In this document: piece by piece, positions 58,839-64,000 of the stretch
Layout of the letters: every line of letters begins with the position of its first letter
Numbering within the stretch: the first letter of the stretch is position 1
NCBI GenBank assembly: GCA_040757035.1
Contig: JBFLYM010000001.1
Coordinates: 1 to 64,000, forward strand
DNA: 64,000 nt
DNA from: JAHJBR01 sp040757035
GTDB lineage: Archaea > Micrarchaeota > Micrarchaeia > Anstonellales > Bilamarchaeaceae
Direction of reading: 5' to 3'
Program-made: the position numbers and the translations under genes
Notes under the pieces: model-generated
Databases searched by the model: none
What the model was told of the DNA's origin: nothing
What the model saw: the letters and a program-made list of their open reading frames with translations, nothing else

Positions 58839-59420
58839 ATGATTCTTATCATAGATAACGGTTCGCAATATACTCATCTTATAAAAAGAAATTGCAGAGA
58901 TATGAATTATGAAGCAGAAATAGTTGACGATAGAATTTCATTAGAAGAGATTATTAGAAAGAATCCAGAGAAAATAATTTTGAGCGGAGGGCCAAATTCA
59001 GTTTATGCACCTGAAGAAAAAAGAAAAATAAACGAAAAAGTAATAAATGCGGTTTTTGAAGAGAAATTAAATATTCCACTTTTTGGTATATGCTTCGGTC
59101 ATCAGCTCATCGCTCATATATTAGGAGGAAGGGTTGAAAGAGGGATAAGTGGAGAATATGGAATTGCGAAAATTTTCATTGAAAATGAAGATTTGATTTT
59201 CAAAGGAATACCTGATGAATTCAATGTATGGGTAAGCCATTTTGATGAAGTAAAAATACTCCCGAACAATTTTGAAATACTTGCGCATTCGCAGACGTGC
59301 AAAATAGAAGCAATGAAACACAAAACAAAAAATATTTTTTCTGTCCAATTTCATCCTGAGGTTTGGCATACCGAAAATGGAGAGAAGATATTGGAAAATT
59401 TTTTGGAAATCAAAAAATAA
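58839..59420 (+). CDS. guaAA: GMP synthase glutaminase subunit
   Basis: Class I glutamine amidotransferase supplying ammonia to the separate GMP synthase subunit B, as in archaea. Catalytic triad Cys85 (LFGICFGHQ), His172 and Glu174 (FSVQFHPEV), plus IILSGGPNSVY and the NVWVSHFDEV segment. 193 aa equals the family length. A TATA-like TATTTAAAA (58812-58820) lies about 25 nt before the ATG. Subunit B is not in the window. Confidence 0.95.
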   Translation: MILIIDNGSQYTHLIKRNCRDMNYEAEIVDDRISLEEIIRKNPEKIILSGGPNSVYAPEEKRKINEKVINAVFEEKLNIPLFGICFGHQLIAHILGGRVERGISGEYGIAKIFIENEDLIFKGIPDEFNVWVSHFDEVKILPNNFEILAHSQTCKIEAMKHKTKNIFSVQFHPEVWHTENGEKILENFLEIKK

Positions 59421-59441
59421 AAACTAAAAAAAATGAAATTT

Positions 59442-60392
59442 TCATAAGATTTTCACTTTCTTTCCATCAAAATAAATCGTTTCTTCAAATCTTACTCCGA
59501 AATCCCTGAAGTAAGCGGCAGGTTCTACTGCCATCACTGTTCCTTTTATTTCGTCTTTATATTTTTTATTCAATCTCGGATATTCGTGTATGTCTAGTCC
59601 AACGCCATGTCCTATGGAATGCATTGGTTTTGGCAATCGGTATTTTTTAAACAGCTTCTCAGAGAACAGTGCTACTTCACCTCCGTTTTCGAAATTTGGA
59701 AATTCATCTATTATCTCGTAAAAAATGCTTTGAATAATTTCATAAGAGTCAGATACCTTCTTCTCTCTACTAGTAAAAAACATTCTCGTAATGTCCGAAC
59801 AATAGTTTTCATATTTTACTCCATAATCAACAAGTATAAAATTTTTTATTCTGGAATGCGAAGGTTTGTAGTGCGGAAATGTGCTGTGTATTCCAGAACA
59901 TACAATCGGATCAAAGGCTGGTTTTGTTCCAAGCTCAAACGTACGTATGTGCAGCCAATCGTTCAAACTTTTTTCGTCTTTGAATTCCGAAATCTCAATC
60001 AAAGAAAATATTTTTTTGGTTAGTGAAACTGCTTTTTTTATTTTTTCTAATTCTTCTGGTTTTTTCGCTGCTCTAAATTTAAGAAATTTTTCAGAAAAAT
60101 TTCTTGTTTTTATAATTTTTACCAGTTTTTCATAAATCTTTGCAGGTAAGGACGAATAATCAAGCGCCAATTCTTTTCCCTTCATTAACCGAATAATTTC
60201 ATCAAGCGGTTTTTCATTGCATAGTACTGTTCCTGAAAACAAATACCTTGCAACCCTTTCGTTCAATTTCGGAACAATAAGTATTTCTTTTTTTCCACAT
60301 TTTAAATAAAACGAATGATCCACATCAATTTTTGCGTGATGAAAAAAATTTGCGTTGAATTCATTTCCACGGAATAAAAGCAAATTCTCCAT
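59442..60392 (-). CDS. pepQ: Xaa-Pro peptidase (M24 family)
   Basis: Pita-bread metallopeptidase with the five metal ligands recognisable: FILVDYGVKYENYCSDITRMFF (two Asp), HSIGHGVGLDIHEYP (His), VMAVEPAAYF (Glu) and VRFEETIYF (Glu). The N-terminal creatinase-like domain is short. It cleaves X-Pro dipeptides or N-terminal residues. Convergent with guaAA. Confidence 0.9.
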   Translation of the reverse strand: MENLLLFRGNEFNANFFHHAKIDVDHSFYLKCGKKEILIVPKLNERVARYLFSGTVLCNEKPLDEIIRLMKGKELALDYSSLPAKIYEKLVKIIKTRNFSEKFLKFRAAKKPEELEKIKKAVSLTKKIFSLIEISEFKDEKSLNDWLHIRTFELGTKPAFDPIVCSGIHSTFPHYKPSHSRIKNFILVDYGVKYENYCSDITRMFFTSREKKVSDSYEIIQSIFYEIIDEFPNFENGGEVALFSEKLFKKYRLPKPMHSIGHGVGLDIHEYPRLNKKYKDEIKGTVMAVEPAAYFRDFGVRFEETIYFDGKKVKIL

Positions 60393-60401
60393 TTTATCAT
60401 C

Positions 60402-61040
60402 TTATACATGTACCAAATGCGCACGTTTTATTTCTGCAGTACCACGCACGCCATCCCATATTATATCCCATTCGTCTATTATTATCCTTTGTTTGAAAAA
60501 TGGCGCATTGGTTACAAAGGTTTCGCCTTCCCCACCCTCTAAAAATGGGTGAATATTTTTTGGAAGATGTTTGACTAATTCTGCAAAGGGTTTTGTTAGA
60601 AACTTTTTACCCAATCCTTCGGCTGAAACTGCAACGGTGTAAATCTCAAAATATTTAAGCATTTCATTCAACAAAATTTTTTCCTTGTGCCAAAGAGGAG
60701 AGTGTGTGGCAATGCCAAGTTTTTCACCTATCTGCTCTATCCGCTGTTTTTGATATTCGCTCGCAATTGCACCGGTTATTATCACGTCTGCTCCGAGTTC
60801 TGAAATTCCTTGCTCTAAATCGTTTAATTCTGTTTCCTTCGTTGTTCTTATTACGAAATGTGGAAGCCCAGCAGCCATTGCCTGCATTTTTGTCCATGAA
60901 ATATTCGGATGATGGAACATCATGCTGTATTCTTCGCTTTGAAATGTAAGAAGATTTATATCAAAACCTTGAAATAAAGCCCACCAAGTAGCAAATACGC
61001 TATCCTTGCCCCCTGAAAAAAGGCAAATTGCACGCTTCAT
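60402..61040 (-). CDS. dph6: Diphthine-ammonia ligase Dph6
   Basis: Final, ATP-dependent amidation step of diphthamide on EF-2. PP-loop CLFSGGKDSVFATWWA, then SMMFHHPN, ADVIITGAIASEYQK, RIEQIGEKLGIATHSPLW, EGLGKKFLTKPFAELVKHL and HPFLEGGEGETFVTNAPFF, all typical of the archaeal Dph6 group. The ATG at 61040 follows directly after the upstream gene's stop. Together with dphB (10.5 kb) and EF-2 it shows that diphthamide is probably made. Confidence 0.92.
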   Translation of the reverse strand: MKRAICLFSGGKDSVFATWWALFQGFDINLLTFQSEEYSMMFHHPNISWTKMQAMAAGLPHFVIRTTKETELNDLEQGISELGADVIITGAIASEYQKQRIEQIGEKLGIATHSPLWHKEKILLNEMLKYFEIYTVAVSAEGLGKKFLTKPFAELVKHLPKNIHPFLEGGEGETFVTNAPFFKQRIIIDEWDIIWDGVRGTAEIKRAHLVHV

Positions 61041-61041
61041 C

Positions 61042-61302
61042 TTATTCATCAATGAGTTGTTTTATTTCATCACTCGGTATTTCCGGAGGAATAAATATAT
61101 TTTCGTCTAAATTAGGCGGAGTAGTTTGTTGTTGAAGAATAGGTGGTTGTCCGATAATTCCGAGGTGAATTTGCACTGGATTGTTACATTTTGGGCATTT
61201 TGCAAATATGGTAAGATCTGAAATTTCCAAATCAGTAGTTAAAGAAACCGGAAAATCCGTAGAGCACATGGCACATTTGAATACTTTATCTATATTGGTC
61301 AT
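61042..61302 (-). CDS. Small zinc-ribbon protein, 86 aa
   Basis: CAMC ... CPKC gives a four-Cys zinc site in the first 45 residues; the rest is proline-rich and ends in an acidic helix (SDEIKQLIDE). It sits immediately upstream of dph6 in the same direction. Role unknown. Confidence 0.65.
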   Translation of the reverse strand: MTNIDKVFKCAMCSTDFPVSLTTDLEISDLTIFAKCPKCNNPVQIHLGIIGQPPILQQQTTPPNLDENIFIPPEIPSDEIKQLIDE

Positions 61303-61338
61303 AAAAAACCTTCTTTTTGTTATACTCTTTATATATTT

Positions 61339-61653
61339 TTATATATCTTCTGGAATTAAGTCCAAATCATCAATATTTTCAGAATCTACATCCTCCAGAT
61401 CACCAAGATCTTCCCCTGAAACAAATGATGACATATTAGAAGATACATTAGTTACATTGGTTGCATTAGTGGAAATATTTTCTCCAGAAAGCGCAGGTTC
61501 ACCTGATGCATTTATTTCTAAAGGTACCAACGCTTGCGTTTTATTTGACAAGCTTTCAGTTTTTTGTGTGCATCCCACGAATATTAAAAATCCAAAAAGA
61601 ATGAAACTAAATATAGTATTTTTTGTATTAATTTTTTTCAATACACCTATCAT
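61339..61653 (-). CDS. Putative small lipoprotein, 104 aa
   Basis: Signal peptide TIFSFILFGFLIFVGC ends in a lipobox-like VGC, so the Cys near residue 28 would carry a lipid anchor. The mature part is Ser/Asn-rich with NATNVTNVSSNMS (several N-glycosylation sequons) and an acidic C-terminus. No domain recognised. It follows the secreted helical protein by about 14 bases. Confidence 0.6.
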   Translation of the reverse strand: MIGVLKKINTKNTIFSFILFGFLIFVGCTQKTESLSNKTQALVPLEINASGEPALSGENISTNATNVTNVSSNMSSFVSGEDLGDLEDVDSENIDDLDLIPEDI

Positions 61654-61667
61654 ATTATCAAACCATA

Positions 61668-62786
61668 TTATTTTTCAGTACTTCTAAGTTTCTTTATAAG
61701 TTCTTTCAATTTCTCTTGCGCTTGTTTAATATCATTTTTTACAATTTCAAATTCACCACTTTGATATGCTCGTCCAACTTCAATCTTTCCAGAAGCATCC
61801 ATTAATAGTGACTTTATTTCTCCAAGCATTGAAGAATATCCTTTTGAATTTGCTTCAGAACTTAAAGAGTCAACAACCGCTTCTATTTTGGTTATATGGA
61901 ATCTTGCCCAAATATGGAGATGTTTTTCTCGTGTAGTTTTTATAGTTCTAGTAATATCACTAATATTTTCACTACCAACTGCAGTACTTAATTCGTTCTT
62001 TGCATTTTCAGCTTCCTTCACCATTATATCCAATTTTGATGTATCTACACTTTTATTTCTAAGAACCTTGATTGTATTATTCATATTTTCAAGATGACTT
62101 GTTATTTCATCTATTTGTGCACGTGAGAAATTTAAAGCGACTGTTCGTATGCATCTCGTTTGTGTATCTTTTGCTGTTCCGATAAATGTTTTGAAATTAG
62201 TGTTCTCTTCAATTCTTCCTGTAATGCTATTTCTTGTTGGCCGTGCAATGGCTCTAATGGTTTGTGTAGCGTGTGTTAAACCACTCCTTGTTGACATTAT
62301 TGTATTCTTAAATTCATTTTTATTTTTTGCACTTGCAACAGTTTTTAGTGAAGTAGTATCAGCTGTAAGCCTTGAAACAGCATTCATAATCGAATTTGTA
62401 TCAGAAATCCCGCCTGTCAAATTGTTTTGATTGGCATAATCTAAAATTGATGTAACAGTCGTTGTTCTGCACTCAATTATTCTTGAGCGTAATTCCATTG
62501 TATTTGGTTTAATTGTATTTGGTTTATACGCAATAACTCCTCTAGTAATTTTGTTTCTTGTATTTGAGTCAGAAATTACATTGTCTGCAGATCTATTCCA
62601 AAATGCGCTTCCATTTGCGTTTTTTATTGTATGTGCATCTGTTGTAGCTATATCTGTGTTAGAACCAGTTACACGATCTGCAGATCCATTCAAATCCAAA
62701 TATGTTTCCGAGTCTGTATTTTCAGTATTTTTAGCAAAAACACATGTAAACAACAGTATCCCTAAAAATATAAATATTAATTTCAT
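61668..62786 (-). CDS. Secreted helical surface protein, 372 aa
   Basis: A signal peptide (MKLIFIFLGILLFTCVFA) precedes a Ser/Thr/Asn-rich region and then a long amphipathic helical part (residues about 130-370, with AKDTQTRCIRTVALNFSRAQIDEITSHLENMNNTIKVLRNK). Several NxT/S sequons are present. No family recognised; a cell-surface protein is likely. First of a secreted pair with the lipoprotein. Confidence 0.65.
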   Translation of the reverse strand: MKLIFIFLGILLFTCVFAKNTENTDSETYLDLNGSADRVTGSNTDIATTDAHTIKNANGSAFWNRSADNVISDSNTRNKITRGVIAYKPNTIKPNTMELRSRIIECRTTTVTSILDYANQNNLTGGISDTNSIMNAVSRLTADTTSLKTVASAKNKNEFKNTIMSTRSGLTHATQTIRAIARPTRNSITGRIEENTNFKTFIGTAKDTQTRCIRTVALNFSRAQIDEITSHLENMNNTIKVLRNKSVDTSKLDIMVKEAENAKNELSTAVGSENISDITRTIKTTREKHLHIWARFHITKIEAVVDSLSSEANSKGYSSMLGEIKSLLMDASGKIEVGRAYQSGEFEIVKNDIKQAQEKLKELIKKLRSTEK

Positions 62787-62947
62787 AATATCGCTTTTTA
62801 TTTTTTATTTCTTACAGCGATTAAGGACTCAATTTAGCTTTTGGTCCTTGGTCTTCATGTTAATTAAGCTAAATTTGTCTATCAGTCTAAATTTAAAAAG
62901 TTATCTTTTCTATAAAGTAAGCATAAGTAGAAATATTGGTAGGAATT

Positions 62948-63637
62948 ATGTATACCGATAAAATTCTCAATAAAAAAATAGAAATAATTCCTGCTATTCT
63001 GGTAAAAACAAGAAAAATTCTTGTTGAATACATAAAAAAAGTAGAACGATATGTAAAGCGAATTCATATAGATATAATGGATAATAAATTTGTTCCAAAC
63101 CTAACTTTAGGAACTAAAGAACTTAATGAACTTCCGCAGAATGTAGCATACGAATTTCATTGGATGGTGTACACCCCGGAAAAATGGATAATAAAAACAA
63201 AGCAAAAATATCCAAAAGCAAAACAAAAATATTTTCATATTGTTCATATAGAAGTAATAGACAAGAATTGGGAGCAAATAAAAAAAGCAGTAAAAAATGT
63301 GCATGGAAATATTGGTTTAGCGATAAATCCTGAAACTCCGATAAAAAAAGTTTTCCCGTACATAAGAGATGTGAAAAAAGTTTTGATAATGTCTGTTCAT
63401 CCTGGTTTTTCAGGGCAGAAGTATATCAAAAAAGTTGAAAAGAAAATTTTGATTTTGAGAAAAAAATTTCCAAGACTAGATATTGAAGTAGATGGTGGAA
63501 TAAACAGCAAAACTGTTATTTCAGCTATAAAATCAGGGGCAAATAAAATTGCGGTTGCGAGCGCAGTATTTGATACTAAAAATGCGAAAAGAGCAATAGA
63601 AAAACTTAGAAAAATTATTGTTCAACATACTGATTAA
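62948..63637 (+). CDS. rpe: Ribulose-phosphate 3-epimerase
   Basis: TIM-barrel enzyme: IIPAILV, RIHIDIMDNKFVPNLTLG (metal Asp/His), IVHIEVID, IGLAINPETPI, VLIMSVHPGFSGQKYI, IEVDGGINSKTV and GANKIAVASAVF. The ATG at 62948 is used; an upstream in-frame GTG adds four residues. Transketolase follows, so the pair belongs to the non-oxidative pentose phosphate pathway. Confidence 0.92.
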   Translation: MYTDKILNKKIEIIPAILVKTRKILVEYIKKVERYVKRIHIDIMDNKFVPNLTLGTKELNELPQNVAYEFHWMVYTPEKWIIKTKQKYPKAKQKYFHIVHIEVIDKNWEQIKKAVKNVHGNIGLAINPETPIKKVFPYIRDVKKVLIMSVHPGFSGQKYIKKVEKKILILRKKFPRLDIEVDGGINSKTVISAIKSGANKIAVASAVFDTKNAKRAIEKLRKIIVQHTD

Positions 63638-63650
63638 CGTGTTGATCGCT

Positions 63651-64000
63651 ATGCGCGCTAAAATTACAAACTTGAAACAATTGAATCTTATTGCGAATAC
63701 AATAAGACAAAACGTAATTAAAATGCTTCATGAAGCAAAAAGCGGGCATTCTGCAGGTTCGCTCGGACTCGCTGATATTTTTACCGCGCTTTATTTTAAT
63801 GTTTTATATCACGATCCGCAAAACCCGCAATGGGATGATCGAGATAGGTTGATTTTGTCCAATGGGCATGTTTGTCCAGTTTTATACGCTACGCTGGCTA
63901 ATGCAGATTATTTTCCAAAAACAGAACTCATGACATTACGAAAACTTGGTTCGCGACTTCAAGGGCACCCACACAAAGGCACACTTCCCGGCATAGAAAA
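63651..64000 (+). CDS. Transketolase N-terminal subunit (partial, cut by window end)
   Basis: From the ATG at 63651 the frame stays open to the window end and reads MRAKITNLKQL, then EAKSGHSAGSLGLADIFTAL, DRDRLILSNGHVCPVLYATL and GSRLQGHPHKGTLPGIE. The H-S-A-G-S and SNGH motifs are those of the thiamine-diphosphate-binding transketolase N-terminal half, which archaea usually encode separately from the C-terminal half. It begins 13 bases after rpe. Confidence 0.9.
   Translation, partial: MRAKITNLKQLNLIANTIRQNVIKMLHEAKSGHSAGSLGLADIFTALYFNVLYHDPQNPQWDDRDRLILSNGHVCPVLYATLANADYFPKTELMTLRKLGSRLQGHPHKGTLPGIE

Noticed and set aside
61181..61687. 168-codon + strand frame opposite the zinc-ribbon and lipoprotein genes
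   Set aside because: The minus-strand genes have a zinc site and a lipobox; the + frame has neither and no start signal.

Overview
The window is AT-rich archaeal chromosome. The gene set is archaeal throughout: EF-2 with diphthamide enzymes, ABCE1, Kae1, aIF1A, aIF2-beta, SRP54, FEN1, endonuclease Q, a UbiA-type lipid prenyltransferase, eS4/eL19/eL32 ribosomal proteins and intron-bearing tRNAs. Compact spacing, TATA boxes about 25 nt before starts, GGTGAT-type ribosome binding sites and non-canonical tRNA introns suit a small-genome DPANN-type or related euryarchaeal lineage (Diapherotrites/Micrarchaeota-like). That placement is inference; there is no rRNA here.

Layout. 0.2-4.4 kb: MEMO, type 2 IPP isomerase, an FAD synthase-like enzyme and a free-standing 42-aa zinc ribbon. 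4.5-7.0 kb: tRNA-Asn followed by a probable island (transposase remnant, palindromic element, GC-richer AbiEi/AbiEii pair with tandem operators), closed by a copy of the tRNA 3' end. 7.1-13.3 kb: ABCE1, Kae1, diphthine synthase, membrane proteins and RNase HI, ending in a GC-rich repeat cluster. 13.5-20.9 kb: an AAA/DUF4143 ATPase, a TctA-like membrane protein, a malic enzyme remnant and several unknown or coiled-coil proteins. 20.9-24.8 kb: uS12-uS7-EF-2-eL10 cluster. 25-30 kb: a secreted hydrolase and the riboflavin genes ribA, ribB and a ribC-ribH fusion. 30.2-38 kb: aIF2-beta, aIF1A, a tRNA-Gly with a T-loop intron, and the uL15-to-uS17 ribosomal run including uS14 (52 aa). 38.2-39.1 kb: tRNA-Phe, and a duplicated tRNA 3' end that has become the C-terminus of ThpR. 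39-55.9 kb: RNA/DNA processing genes (beta-CASP nuclease, MBF1, FEN1, Pno1/Dim2, Pth2, SRP54, EndoQ), a VirB4/HerA-like ATPase, DGGGP synthase, and a membrane-anchored winged-helix protein next to an extracytoplasmic Lon-like protease. 56.6-58.7 kb: an operon of a VirB2-like pilin, a VirB6-like multispanning protein and a protein resembling VirB3 plus the VirB4 N-terminal domain. 58.8-64 kb: GuaA glutaminase subunit, Xaa-Pro peptidase, Dph6, zinc-ribbon and secreted proteins, ribulose-phosphate epimerase and the start of transketolase.

Most interesting points: (1) the 56.6-58.7 kb operon together with the ATPase at 43.5-45.2 kb looks like a split, Ced-like DNA-transfer or DNA-import machine; (2) riboflavin synthase is fused to its paralogue lumazine synthase; (3) two families of dispersed palindromic repeats occur at gene ends and at gene starts; (4) two tRNA genes carry duplicated 3' ends typical of integration scars. 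All family assignments were made by eye from motifs and none was confirmed by database search.
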